Of a stretch of 64,000 nt of DNA, positions 12,370 to 24,063 are shown in pieces. Below the pieces are notes generated by a model. It made no database searches, was not told the DNA's origin, and worked only from the letters and a program-made list of their open reading frames with translations. The position numbers and the translations under genes were made by a program. This DNA comes from Iris pallida (taxonomy: Eukaryota > Streptophyta > Magnoliopsida > Asparagales > Iridaceae): the NCBI GenBank assembly GCA_029216955.1, contig JANAVB010033216.1, positions 12,090,757 to 12,154,756 of the forward strand, in the 5' to 3' direction. The stretch's first letter is position 1, and each line of letters opens with the position of its first letter.

Positions 12370-15356
12370 TGTAAAATCCCTTATAATTTATAGAAATATT
12401 TAAATTATTTTTGGATTTTATTTAATTCTAATTTATTTTTATCTTATTTATATTATATAAAAGGACTATAGCCATGATTGAGTTTGAATATGCAAGACGA
12501 CTAGAAAGTATGGCATGTCTAGCGTAGTCGGGTGCTTTAACTAGTATTCTAGCTATGTTAGGAATGCCATGGTCATATTGTAATCACTTGCATGTTAACC
12601 ATTCAAATTATGGCACAAGTTATATTTTTATTTAATTAATTAGTTAAGAAAGCCTTTATGACTTTTTAGGAGACCCGGTTGCACCAAACCTTCCCAAACC
12701 TCTTCCAAGCCAAACCCAACCCTATGTAGGATGTTGGGCATTAATAAATATTAATAATTATATTTATTTGTATTTAATTCAGATTTTGTAGTGTAATTAC
12801 ATAGATAGAATTAAATAGTTCTATATTAGGAAACTCCTTTTTAAATCCTCAATCCAATCAACTTGCCAACTCACCAAACAACCAAATCATGCAAAGTAGA
12901 CCCCCACCATGCTAATTTTGGCCAAACAACCCCTCCCATGGCCGAATGCATCAAATTAAATAGGATTTAAATCCTAGATTGCTTAAAATTATTTAAGGAT
13001 ATGGTTAAATATACCAACTTATCCCAACCCTTAACCAAATCCAAATCTTTCTCTCCCTCACCTTTGGCCGACCAAAACTTCTCTCCCTCTCCATAATTTT
13101 GGCAGCAATAAACTCCCCATAGCCTCTATACGTCATCTCTTCCACTGCACATCTCTCCATCCTTCACAAAAACTCATCTCCTCCACCATACATCCCCGAA
13201 ACCCCTCAAAACATACCCTAAAAACTCCATCTCCCCCATCCAATCCTCTATAGCTATTATCAACTCTCCCATACTCACCAAGATAGGTTTAGCAAGCGAG
13301 AATAGCGGAAAAGATTGGAACTTTGGTGAAGAGAAGTCATCATCACCCTTTCTAGCAAGGATCTTTGGTAAGAACCCAAATCTTTTCTTCTAAAAACCTT
13401 TGCTAAAATTCTGTAAAAAAATATGTTATTAATTCTGAAGAAATTATATTTTGATGGCTTTTGTTAGGTATAATCATCCATAAAGGTTTCATGAAATATA
13501 TGCATAATATTCATGTGTCGGTAGGATCAAAATTAACTCTATTGTAAAGAAACTATGAGTTATTGGTGCCTATTTTCGAAACTGAATTTTATGTGTATTA
13601 ATATACATAAATTAGGATTTTAAAGTATTTTTCCACGATTTTAGCAACTCAAATCTGGTCGAAAAAATTGTAGGTCAAAACTAGCTAATTTCGGGTAACC
13701 GGCTGACCTAGAATGTCCCAAACTTTTAGTATAACTCAAACCTTGTACCTCTGATATTTTTCTATAAAATAAATTATTTTATTACTGTTTAAAATATATT
13801 TTTGGTTATTTTAGCAATTTTGAGTATTAACTATGTTCCGGACGAGTTTCGGGTAGACTAGCTGACTTATTAATCAACTAGTCATAAATGTCTTTAGAAA
13901 TATTAATTCTGGAATTTTAGAGATAAATCTGTAAAAAAATTAGTTTAACTATTATTTTTATGATTTTTATATAATTTTTAAGTATGTTATTGAAGTAGGG
14001 GCATAACCGACTAATTAAAAGTTAGAAACCCTAAAAACTGTGTTTCGATGTCTCGTGGAACCTGTGTGTGATTGTATGGATCTAAATAGTTCCACAAGAG
14101 ATTAAATATAATTTTAACACATTACTTCGACTAATTAAGTCGTATCGTAAGTTTCATGAGTAGTGACTTAATTTAGTTAATTATTAATTATCTAGGAGTG
14201 TCGGGTTCCGGAGGCGTGAACGCGGGAGCGTGTTTCATATTTACAGCACAGAATCAGGCAAGATACCTTATTGTTATACTGTTTATTGTCAGTTTAAATT
14301 CTATTACATATCACTGTTCGTTTATTTCCAGTTCTTGATTTACTACATTTTCAGTGATATTAGCTTATTTGTTATTATCCTTTGATTGCATATGGCCCTA
14401 GAGTTAAGGGACTACCGTTTGTAGTGTATCGCATATACCATGACACAATTGTACCACGAGGATGTGTGAGATGAGTGGCATGTAGAGGTCCTTGCGTATT
14501 GGCTGATCCCCAGTGCGCATGCATTAGGGCTAACTGCTAATAGAGGCATGTTAGGAGACTCAGCAGTTAGTAGAGGTATATGGTCGTGGATGCGACTTAA
14601 ATAAGAGCATCGAGTGGGGAGAACAATACCTGACGTATGGGCTTTTTTGCACTTCCCTGCTTACCTGTGCGCTCCGCCGGAGACGCAGGCTCCAGGTGCC
14701 CTCTGACGTTTCCAGAGCGTTATGGACGTAGCCCCTTGCACATGATGCCCTCTGACGATCTTCGGACGTTACGGACGTAGGCCCCTGGTGCCCTATATGG
14801 GGACTATGCCGATCCTATTTACAGCCATGGCTCATGCGTCGAAGGATTGTTTCTCAACTGCATGATCCCTTTAGTATGGGCTATTTATGTCTTATCACTT
14901 TCTTTAATTGTGGCATAATTTATATTCAGTATTTATATGACATGTTTATTGTATCTTGTTACGTTCCTCTGAGGACCTGGTTATCTCGCCAGGTGTGTGC
15001 TTTATGACTTTTCGCAGGTGTTCTAGCCAAGGCCGTGATCTTCTCCATTTCTTCGAGGATGATTGTCCTTGGTTCGTCTTGTCATTTTTAGATATCATTT
15101 CCTTGTATATTTTTTTCTTTTAAAATAGTTGGTAGTGGATTTGTCTTCGCCCAACTACATGTATAAATGACAAATTCTTGAGTTGATTATAATATTATTC
15201 TTTATTGTTGTGGATGAGATTTAGTTATCATGGTTTTACTGCTTTTTACAGCTTATGTATACATACGGGGTTCCATACATTGGAGTATACTTCGTATGTA
15301 TACAGCTGGCATAGATATGTACCTAGCCCTAAGTATTTTGGGACTGGGGCGTTACA
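12370..15356 (+). repeat. 3' LTR of the nested retrotransposon
   Basis: 2987-bp partner of the 5' LTR, starting TGTAAAATCCC and ending GGGCGTTACA. Differences from the 5' LTR are single-base changes and short indels. The length difference of 19 bp is the sum of several small indels. Confidence 0.93.
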
Positions 15357-15361
15357 AACTT
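15357..15361. repeat. Target site duplication AACTT (right copy)
   Basis: Second copy of the 5-bp duplication flanking the nested LTR element. The TnpD reading frame resumes from here. Confidence 0.92.
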
Positions 15362-15652
15362 GTTATAAGCTTGTTATGATCGGATTACACAACTAGCGAG
15401 AGAGATCTTACCGAAGGAAACAAAAGAGCTCCAAAAAAACTTCTACAAGTCAAAGATGATGGTCCGAAAACTGAGACTGGGGTACGATAAGATAGATTAT
15501 TGTCGCAACGGTTGCATGTTGTACTACAAGGAGAAGGAGGACATAGAAAGTTGCAGCTTCTGTAATGCGGATCGTTACAAACCAGTAAAGGAAAAAAAGG
15601 AAAGTCAACTAGAAAATGACGTCCTTACAAGTATATGCATTACTTGTCGATC

Positions 15653-15778
15653 ACGAAGTGCTTGCAGAGGATGTATATGTCTCTGAATACAGTTGAAAAC
15701 ATGACGTGGCACAACGAAGAACGCACAAAAGACGAAGCGCTTGCAGAGGACGTATATGTCTCTGAATACAGCTGAACA
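15653..15778 (+). repeat. 79-bp tandem duplication within TnpD
   Basis: gaagtgcttgcagaggatgt at 15655 recurs, slightly diverged, as gaagcgcttgcagaggacgt at 15734, a spacing of 79 bp. The second copy is partial. As 79 is not a multiple of three, it shifts the transposase frame and contributes to its inactivation. Confidence 0.8.
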
Positions 15779-17926
15779 TAGCTGTGGGAGATTGGCGTCG
15801 CGACCTATGATATTTCTAGGAAACAGAGCTTTCAGATGAGAGCTTCACTGATGTGGACAATAAATAATTTTCCAGCATACAGTATGCTGTCGGGATGGAG
15901 TACTCACGGCAGAATGTCTTGTCCGATATGTATGAAAAATAGTAAGGCGTTCTGCCTTAAGCATGGAGGAAAAACTTCTTTCTTTGACTGTCACCGTCAA
16001 TTTCTGCCCGCGAGTCATCCTTGGAGAAAGAACAAGGACGCGTCCAGAGCTAAAATTTTTTTTTCTTCCGCCTGCCAGATTGTCGGGATACGATATTTGG
16101 GATGATGTAAAGGACTTGCCCTCTGTAATTGAAGATGCATCGAACAATTGTGTCGAGGGGTTCGGATAAAGCCATAACTGGACCAAACGTAGTATCTTCT
16201 GGGACTTGCCTTATTGGAAAGATAATCTTATAAGGCATAATCTTGATGTCATGCATATAAAAAAGAATGTGTTCGATAATGTCTTCAATACCGTCATGGA
16301 TATTAAAGGAAAGACGAAGGACAATCCAAAAATAAGATAAGACATTGCCGAGATATATAAGCGTCCTCATCTGAACTTGATACAAAGGAGAGCTGGTGGA
16401 CAATTAACTAAGCCGGTAGCACAATACACATTGAACAAGGAAGATAGATTAATAATCTGCAAGTGGATATCTACTTTAAGATTTCCCGACGGCTATGTGT
16501 CAAATTTGTCTAGATGTGTTGATCTCAATGAACGCAAGCTAACGGGAATAAAGAGTCACGACTGCCACGTATTTATGGAAAGAATACTGCCCATTGTATT
16601 GAGAGTTGTTGCCTTCTTCTGTATGGGTTCCATTGGCTGAGCTATCTACATTCTTCAGGAATATTTGTTCAACTAAGTTGACGGTGCAACACATGGTTGA
16701 ACTTGAGGAGAAGATTGTCTTAATAATTTGCAAGTTAGAGAAAATATTTCCTCTGGACTTCTTCGACAACATGGAGCATCTACCGATTCATCTAGCATAC
16801 GAAGCTCGTGTCGGTGCATCTGTTCATTATCGATGGATGTACCCATTTGAGAGGTACATAAAAATTGATATAATTTAAGTTAAATTTCATTTTTAACTAC
16901 ACTGATAATTTTTCTCTCTATATACCTACACCACTTAAAGAAGAAAATTGGCAACAAGGCTCATATAGAGGCTTCGATATGCGAAACATATCTTATTGAG
17001 GAGGTATCAAACTTCTGCTCCATTTATTTCGATACTCATGTTAAGACAAATCGAAATAGACCTCAAAGGAATGATGAGGACGTTGAGGATGGAGGTATAT
17101 TCAATGTAAGGGTGTAAGGGACAAGCCTATTGGGGCTAGTAAGAAACGGTGGTTGACTGACGATGAGTATGATGCCGCTCACCGATATGTCTTGTTAAAT
17201 TGTGATATACAAGAAGTGAGAGATTTGGAGAAGTAAATGACTACACTTACACTCGTTATAACCTCTAATTTGGTGAAGTAACTGACTACACTTATTCTTA
17301 CTCTCTAACAGTGTATTTAGAGATAAAGTCCAAATGAGGACACCCGATATTACCGATGAAGGACTTCAAAGAGAGGTTGATTGTACCTTTCCGTCTTGGT
17401 TTTGCAAATACGTAAGTAACTGAGATAATAATTTATGTGGCTACCATTAAAATATATGCATCTAAAATATTTAAATTATCAATATTTGTTTACAGGTTTT
17501 ATTGCTTGAAACAACACTCACAAATGATAGTATTCGTTATTTGGCATTGGGACCGAAGAAGCATGTAAAGACTTGGCCAGGCTATGTCATTAATGGGTTC
17601 AAGTTTAAGGAAACTCAGAATGCTATAAATGGCGAATTTCTCAATGACGGCTTCAGTACCAAGGATTCTGGTGTTTGCATAAGAGGCACCATCTATGACG
17701 ACGAGCCGGACTTTGACTATTATGGAGTACTTCGGGATATTATAGATTTACAATATAGTACCCTATATGATATGCATATTGTGATGTTCAAATGTTATTG
17801 GTTCGATACGACACCAAATATCGGTTGGAGAAACGATAAACAATTTGGATTCGTCGATATAAATTATCGCAAGAGGTATAGAGGGTCTGACACGTTTGCG
17901 ATAGTAAGTCAGGCTGTTCAAGTCTA

Positions 17927-18666
17927 CAGTAGAAACTCTATAAATTAATACTCGATTATTTAATAAACTCTCTAAGATAATATTTTTGGCCGGTCCCGAC
18001 TCGGGGATAGGGTGCTAAATTAATAATTCGCTAAAATTATAAGATAATACATTTTTGATAATTTCTTCAGACCCCATATAAAATATAAATTAATAATTCC
18101 TTATATATAGCATATTACATGAATGATTTATGAAGGTTTCTTGAAAAATGACTCAATTGTCTTTTGTTTTTTGTTGAAATCAATTTTCCCTTGAATCTCG
18201 TCTCTAATTTTCCTTAGCTTGGTAAGAACTTCTGGTGTTGTTTTCTCATAGCTCAACAAGAAATTGTTCAATGTGATTGCCGTTTTAATAGCTTCGTTTC
18301 GCGAAGGGGGCTCCATTGTAGAACTTTCATCATCTTCTTCATCGATATCATCTTTATTAATTCCAATAACGCTTTCAATAATTTCTTCATCAGTCAACAA
18401 CTGTGCAACTACATTTTCTTCTGGGTGAGTCAGAACATCTTCGACATCCATTGCATTGCGATAACCCAACTCTTTGATCAAATTCTGGAGTTCTTGAGTG
18501 CTTTCACCACCTTCATCTGAGTTCTCAAAAGTCACGTTATCTATAAATTAATAAAATATTAATTAATATATAAATTAATAATTATTAATTTATCGATTAA
18601 TTAATAACTCTTTTAATTAATAAATTTTGGTGGTCCCAAGTGTATTATTTTATAGAGTTTCTACTG
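17927..18666 (-). mobile_element. pogo/Emigrant-like Tc1-mariner element nested in TnpD
   Basis: A 740-bp insertion with terminal inverted repeats CAGTAGAAACTCTATAAA (left, 17927) and its complement at the right end (to 18666), flanked by TA on both sides (17925-17926 and 18667-18668). A TA target and CAGT-starting termini are diagnostic of pogo-type elements. The CTCTATAAA terminus recalls the plant Emigrant/Lemi1 family. The interior holds the 3' part of a transposase gene on the minus strand (18128-18535). Most of the transposase is missing, so this is an internally deleted, non-autonomous copy. Confidence 0.88.
18128..18535 (-). pseudogene. pogo-type transposase, C-terminal remnant
   Basis: About 135 codons on the minus strand. 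The product is acidic in its first two thirds (DDIDEEDDESS), then ITLNNFLLSYEKTTPEVL and TKLRKIRDEI, ending KKQKTIESFFKKPS. A basic tail with IESFF is seen at the C-terminus of many pogo/Tigger (DDE_1, CENP-B-like) transposases, which are normally about 400-500 residues. The CENP-B DNA-binding and DDE catalytic parts are absent. The first Met shown is simply the first in the surviving frame and not a real start. Family assignment rests on the C-terminal motif together with the pogo-type ends of the element that contains it. Confidence 0.7.
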
Positions 18667-18668
18667 TA

Positions 18669-19038
18669 CTATACAAGCTACCCAAAGCGTCATAGAGATC
18701 GATTTGACTAGTAGGTAGTATGCAAGATTAAATCTAGAAATACATTCAACGTTGGAGACCCAGCATACCAAGAGGATCAGATCGAAAAGTCCCAATACTT
18801 GGTACAACATTCGGATACCATGGATGTTGAAAATATTGTTGATGAAAATAGAAGGGAGGAAGAGGTTGATACACAAGACTTACTTGTCAACCAGGGAAGA
18901 AAGAGACGTCTTGTCCCAACTATTGAGGATGAGGATGAAGAAGAAGAAGAAGAAGAACTTGCTGAGGATGAGGATACAGATGAAGTCGATGATGAGGATG
19001 AGGATGAGGACGAGGACGAAGACGATGACGATGATTAG
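18669..19038 (+). pseudogene. CACTA TnpD transposase, last segment with acidic tail
   Basis: If the pogo insertion and one TA are ignored, the frame reading QVY before 17927 continues with YTSYPKRHRDRFD and stops at a TAG. A little further on, the typical TnpD ending resumes: YQEDQIEKSQYLVQHSD, then a run of Glu/Asp (about 18925-19035) that closes at the TAG ending 19038. Acidic tails of this kind are common in CACTA TnpD proteins. At least one stop and one frame change lie in the segment. Confidence 0.7.
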
Positions 19039-19832
19039 ATTAAATATCAGTATATATTAAAAATACTTTCAATTACATAATTTTAGTTTGACCTCATAAA
19101 AGCACTTATAACTAACTTATATGAATTCAGTTTAAACTTCTGCATATTCTTGTTGCAGATGGCACTCATAGTTGTTCTTGTATTCGCGACGTCACTCGTC
19201 GCCCTGCTGATGGCTAGCACTCGTCGTGGTGGTGGTGCGGGCCGTGGTGGTGCTGGTGGTACTGGCCATGGTGGTGGTGCAGGTGGTCGTGCTGGTGGTG
19301 GTGGTCGTGGTCGTATTCAGCCTTCCCGGACGGTGTCTCCATCTAACGAGCCCGACCCGAAGAGTAGCCCGGGCACAGACTCATCCCGCCGTCGATCTAC
19401 CCATGTGCTATCGACACATTCGTCGATGGGGTCTCCATCCGCTAGCGGATCCGTTCCACCAGCGGATCCACCAGTGGATCCACCAGCGGCTGAGCGACAG
19501 TGGGCCCCAGAGTACCTCCATATTCAGTTACATCCGATGACTGGCGAGTAAATACGCGGAGTCGCGGATCCTCCGACGCCACCAGAGAGGCCGATGGGCG
19601 AGTTCCGAAGAGAGCTATGGCCCGCGGGTGAAGCGTAAGTAAATTTAAGTTAATTTAATAAATTTGTTTCATTTATTCAAGTTAATAATCCAGTCGTTGC
19701 TTCTTTGTAGGTTTTTTCGTGGAATGCTACCAGGCTTTTAGGGCAGATTATCCGGGCTAACTACCATGGCCCCTACCTAAATTTTTCTGAGGTGTCCCTA
19801 GACTTGCAGTACTGCTGGCTCGACGAGATGAG

Positions 19833-19834
<2 letters not shown>

Positions 19835-19894
<60 letters not shown>
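19835..19894. repeat. (TA)n microsatellite in intron 2
   Basis: About 30 uninterrupted TA dinucleotides directly after the GT donor of the second intron of the Transposase_24-like gene. Confidence 0.95.
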
Positions 19895-19900
<6 letters not shown>

Positions 19901-20489
19901 TTTGATTAATTATTAATTACTCTTTAATCAACTATTTTTTTAATATCGTGATAATTGAATTTGTATGTCAGAGGACCTTCTGGTGGCCCCCCTATCGCGA
20001 GGAGGCGATCCGCAGGACCTATAGAAGCGCCGCCAGGAAGAAGATTCGGGATGCGGTTTATGACCTTCGAACGTCGCATTCGAAGAAGGAGTGGATCCGA
20101 CAGGACTACTATGAGCAACGCTTGGAGAAGATGGATGCTCCTGCCTTCAAGGAGAAATCGAAAAAAGCAAAAGCGAACCGACGGGCCACGGGACTACATA
20201 CGGGGGGATCAAAGCCCCACGCAGCGACGCTTGCAGATCTGGTGAGATACCGCAAATTCATTCACTATATAATTCGGTACTATTAATATACTTAATTAAT
20301 TAAATTCTATGAATATTTCGTATACAAACCCAACAGGCGTTGAAGGAGGGAAAACCTGCTGACTCGGTCACCATGTATGATGTATTCCAGCGTGTCCACA
20401 AGAGGCGGAAGGACGGAAGCTTCGTCGACAAAAGGGCCAAGGCGACGGATGTAAGTACTTACGTTTATGAGATTTATGTTAGAATTATA

Positions 20490-20610
20490 AGTATTCAGAG
20501 AATAACTTAGGTAAACATAGGATTCAGACAATAACTTAGGTAAACTTAGGATTCAGACTATAACTTAGGGTAACGTACGATTTAGATTATAACTTAGGTA
20601 AACTTATATA
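20490..20610 (+). repeat. ~30-bp tandem repeat in the last intron
   Basis: Four diverging copies of a unit of the type ataacttaggtaaacttagg plus attcagac lie in the intron between exons 4 and 5 of the second CACTA gene. Confidence 0.8.
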
Positions 20611-21439
20611 GTATAATAAACACATTCATTTGATAGGCTGCGTATCGTGAGGCCCTTAGTCGGATTCAGCCATCTGCTCCCGAGGATGTCGGAGAAACGA
20701 CGTCCGTCGGGAGGCCCTCTTCTACGGCCACTCGCTACGACGACTTATTCGTAGATACCGTCGACGACTATAGGAAAGGGCGCATGTACGGAGTTGGCTC
20801 CCTGGCTAATTTGTACTTGGCGACTCCGAGATTTTCACCTCCCCCGCCTCCTCCCGCGGCCCCGACAGACGATGATGTGAGGTCCCAGCTTGCGCATCTG
20901 GATGAGACAGTGTCGGAGATTTGGACGCAGTTGTCCACGTACTTGCGTCCTTCTACTGGTGCTGTCGGTCTTTCTTCTGCCGAGCATCTTTCTTTTGACC
21001 CTACTGCCCCTATCGTACCTCCTCCTACTTTGACGGCCCTCCTTGACATGATGACGCCAGAGCAGCTGCGCCAACTTCCAGGCCATGTCTTGGGGGGATT
21101 GCTGTCGTACTTGGTGGAGGAGTATATGAGACGGGCGCAGCAGGGAGTACCACCACCAGCGGACGATCGCACCCCTCGTCGTTGATGTTTGTATTTTGGG
21201 ATTTTTTTGTTTGTAAATATTGAATTTGAATATTTGTGTTTAAATATTGAATATTTGTGTGAACAATTTGAATGCTTGGAATTATTTTTGTGTTTTGTGT
21301 GTTTATTTGTGTGTTGGAATTGTTTGTGCGTTTTGTATATTGAAATTGTGTTTATTGGAATTGCTTGAGTTTATTTGTGTGTTTTGTATATTGGAATTGT
21401 GTATATTGGAAATGTCCAATTTTATGCTTTTTTTTAAAT

Positions 21440-22282
21440 TTTTTTCAGATACAGACGGACTGACGACCAATTTTCGACGGACTATCCGTCTCCCAGTTAG
21501 TGACGGATGCACGACTAAACGTCGACGGAATATCCGTCGCAAAGGTTCTGGAATTATGAAAGATTCACAGGATAGGACCGACGAAAATTACGTTGGTATG
21601 TCGTCGCTAGAGATTCCCAGTTAGCGACGGATGCGCGACTAAACGCCGACGGAATATCCGTCGCCAAGGTTCTGGAATTATGAATGATTCACATGATAGG
21701 GCCGACGGATATTACGTCGGTATGCCGTCGCTAGTAGTCGGTAAAATATTGGCGACGGATAATCCGTTGCTATAATGTCGACCGATTGGCGACGGTCTAG
21801 CGACGACGCACGGCGGAGTAACGATGGATTATCCGTCGCCAATATTCTGGAAATATGAATAATTTACAGAACCGGGTCGACGGATATTCCGTCGGTATTT
21901 CGTCGCGACTCCGTCAAAACTTAGCGACCATTCGCGACTGATTGGCGACGGATTTTGCGTATCAGAAACTCTCTGATACACATTTACCGACCAAATAGCG
22001 ACGGATATTTCCGTCGGTAAGTGATACGTCATTACTTCTTTTGATACGTGATTTGACGGTAATCCGTCGGCGAGTTGTCGCAAACTGCACGAGTATGGTT
22101 GACGGCAGTCCGTCGCTAATTCGTCGTTGGGTGACTACATGCCGACGGATTGTAGTTAGCGACGAGGTTTTTTTCCGACGACCTTTTTTAACCAATATCC
22201 GTCGACCATCCGTCGGTAATTACATTTACCGACGAATTTTTGACGGATATAGCCGTCGCTAAATCGATGAATTTTTGTAGTG
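21440..22282 (+). repeat. CACTA right sub-terminal repeats and terminus
   Basis: More than twenty copies of CCGTCG/CGACGG in both orientations, often as palindromes such as CGACGGATATTCCGTCG, fill about 840 bp. On top of this there is a ~124-bp tandem unit (starting at 21494 and 21618, with a diverged third copy at about 21780). The region ends gaatttttgtagtg at 22282, i.e. CACTACAAAAATTC on the other strand, the usual CACTA terminus. In En/Spm such sub-terminal motifs bind TnpA-like protein; binding here is inferred. The short stretch before it (21186-21440) is AT-rich with TTTGTGTGTTT-type repetition and holds no gene. Confidence 0.9.
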
Positions 22283-23070
22283 GATTGCCAGGAACTACTT
22301 GTCTTCTTCCCGCCGCAGGTATAATTCGTGAAACCTAGTTTCCGCCTATGAAGTGTTAGAACACGTATTAAATCTGTTTAACTTTCTATCGATCAATACG
22401 CATAGCAAAGTAAGGGTCCTGAAAATCTCCAGTTCCATCAGTTGCATCTTGATATCCTTGATTATAACTCATGAGCCATAGCTCTAAACTTGTACTACAA
22501 TTTGGGTCATAAACTATGACTATTTCAATCAAGCTACTTTTCAGAAAACAATACTGAATACGTCAGTTTTAGATTGCTACTACGTTACTTCTTCCTGTAA
22601 TGAAATAAGACAATTTCAGTTTAACTTCACTTCTGAAGTATTCAGGTTTGAACGACATCTAATTATCAGACTTTGTATGAAACAAAATGCAATTGAGATT
22701 CCAGCTTAGTCCATGTAGGGCCTATTTGGTTATAGAAGTAATCAAGACTAAGTTGTGTGAAGGAAGAATATAAAATAAAACTCTTTTTTTTTTACATATA
22801 GCGGATACAACTAGAAATATGGATATTATAATTTTGTTATTGGAGACTACTAATCAACATTATCTGGAAGTCTTCAATGTTTATCTGCAACATAAAGTTC
22901 CATTCACGAAAATTTTGATGGTTGAGAAATCATTAATGGTTATACCTTTTTTTATTTTGATATTAAGGGTAGTCTTTTACTCTTTCCCTTAGCTCTCCAA
23001 CTCTAAGTTATTCTTGGCGAAACCCACACGGGTTTATTTTCCACTGAAATTCGAATTCCTGATCACTCGA

Positions 23071-23124
<54 letters not shown>

Positions 23125-23464
23125 AAATTCTGTTAGGACAAATGGCTGTCCTCATGAGCACCGCTAGTAATTTTAGAAGAAACTTCCAAATTATTTTCTT
23201 GTCTTAAACAAATTATTGTGCAAGAAGCAGACAAAAGAATGCTTCTTGTCTCTTCCATGGTCCACTTTTGTATATACAAGCAGCAAGTAAAGAAACAAAA
23301 TAATTACAGAAACAAAATAGTGAAATCTTCTCAGATAACAGCTATTTAACCTTGCAACCGGAAAGTTTCATACACAATATTAAACAATATTAAAGTTTAA
23401 TAAAATTGTGGTTACAGTACAATTTTTCGACAAGTTATCAAAATAGAATCCCATCCGTTTGACA
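22283..23464. other. Intergenic DNA with an (AT)n run
   Basis: No coding sequence or transposon ends recognised. An (AT)n run of about 46 bp lies at 23073-23119. Confidence 0.6.
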
Positions 23465-24063
23465 TTTTTCTAATTGGAAATTGATGAAATACCCACTTTC
23501 GGGATTGATGTTTATAAAAAATCCACCCGCAGGTTGGATTTTATAAAATATCCAACATTATGTATTTTCACGTTAAATATTTCAAGATTCCATTTAGATA
23601 TTCTGTATTTACAAAATTGCCATTTTGATAATACCATAGCTACTCCTTCGCACAAATTTGGTCATATATATGTATTTGAATTCTCAAACTCAGATTTTGA
23701 TTGCGATTTTCGTCTTCTTCTTCACGAGAGATCTGAATTCCATTGCTCTCATCTTCAGCAGAGATCGCAAAGATTGTTCGTACTTCACTGTGCTTTTCTT
23801 TAGTCGAACTCTGGTCATCGCTCATCATCATCATCGTCATCATCATCTTCATGGAGAGATTTGAAGTTTTCCTGCAATTAGGTCATTTTTAATGTTCATT
23901 CTACAACGATTCAACTTGTTTCTGAAGCTCGCTTTTTTCTCATTCCTGAGCCTTTTATTTGTCTCTTTGAGCTTCTCGGTTGTTTGCACTGATATAAAAC
24001 AAACAACAATGAAAAGTATGATATCAATCAATATATACATTAAAAAAAAGAAGGAAAAAAGAC

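Larger units (their letters stand above)
1429..15356 (+). mobile_element. LTR retrotransposon with ~3-kb LTRs nested in CACTA
   Basis: Two long direct repeats (1429-4434 and 12370-15356) start TGTAAAA and end GGGCGTTACA, with a perfect 5-bp TSD (AACTT). The end of the internal region carries the tttcgaggacgaaatt block typical of the 3' end of plant Ty3-gypsy Tekay/Del elements, then a purine-rich run before the LTR. Sequence just after the 5' LTR (gtggtggtccatgcaggtc) resembles sequence just after the LTRs of the gypsy array at 36982-64000, which also suggests kinship with Tekay. No intact gag or pol was found inside. The element sits in the TnpD coding region of the CACTA host, so it is younger than that element. 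Confidence 0.92.
15357..17924 (+). pseudogene. CACTA TnpD transposase, central and C-terminal domains
   Basis: This continues the frame broken at 1428. Family landmarks appear in order. The Cys-rich LGYDKIDYCRNGCMLYYKE...CSFCNADRYK motif is at about 15480-15580, WHNEERTKDE at about 15700-15735, and FQMRASLMWTINNFPAYSML with LSGWSTHGRMSCPICMK at about 15828-15940. HRQFLPASHPWRKNKD (~16000) and FWDLPYWKDNLIRHNLDVMH (~16195-16255) follow, then the DUF4218-like block with SHDCHVFMERILP and YRWMYPFERYI (16550-16860). After an intron come IGNKAHIEASICETYL (16941 on), HRYVLLNCD (~17190) and, after further introns, a DUF4216-like block with YYGVLRDI and VMFKCYWFD (17501-17924). Frameshifts and stops occur, for instance around 15640-15790 and 16610, so it is a pseudogene. 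The coding continues past the pogo insertion at 18669. Confidence 0.85.
19159..21185 (+). pseudogene. CACTA second gene, Transposase_24-like, five exons
   Basis: The start is at 19159 or, more probably, at the ATG at 19210 (MASTRR), followed by a Gly/Arg-rich stretch. Proposed exons: to 19634, 19711-19833, 19972-20241, 20337-20450 and 20637-21185, all with GT-AG borders. The exon 3-4 and 4-5 joins are in phase. Family landmarks are NYHGPYLNFSEV (exon 2), FKEKSKKAKANRR and LHTGGSKPHAATLADL (exon 3), DGSFVDKRAKA (exon 4) and AAYREAL (exon 5). These match the plant transposase family PF03004, whose core reads lHtgGSkS...FvdkR. The C-terminal part is Pro-rich and ends at TGA 21183-21185. A TAA at 19549-19551 and an inconsistent phase at the exon 1-2 join show decay. 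The role of this protein in transposition is not firmly established. Confidence 0.8.
1..22282 (+). mobile_element. CACTA (En/Spm) DNA transposon, left end outside window
   Basis: One CACTA-superfamily element covers the left third of the window. Three things are seen: a TnpD-like transposase reading frame split over 863-19038, a second Transposase_24-like gene at 19159-21185, and a right terminus at 22277-22282 reading GTAGTG (CACTAC on the other strand), preceded by a dense field of TCCGTCG/CGACGGA motifs. The gene order and the sub-terminal motif field fit known plant CACTA elements. The left CACTA terminus is not visible. The bases after the right end (gat, 22283-22285) would be one copy of the 3-bp target duplication. 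Both genes carry stops and the body is broken by two nested transposons, so this copy cannot be autonomous. Confidence 0.9.

Noticed and set aside
1429..15356. 3-kb direct repeats as a segmental duplication
   Set aside because: TG/CA borders, a 5-bp TSD and the gaggacgaaatt 3'-end block show that they are LTRs.
18799..19038. Acidic Asp/Glu-rich open frame as a separate small gene
   Set aside because: It follows TnpD-family sequence in phase and such acidic tails are usual there, so it is treated as the transposase C-terminus.
19226..19540. Second frame overlapping the Gly/Arg-rich exon
   Set aside because: Out-of-frame reading of a GGT/GGC repeat; the Transposase_24 homology lies in the other frame.
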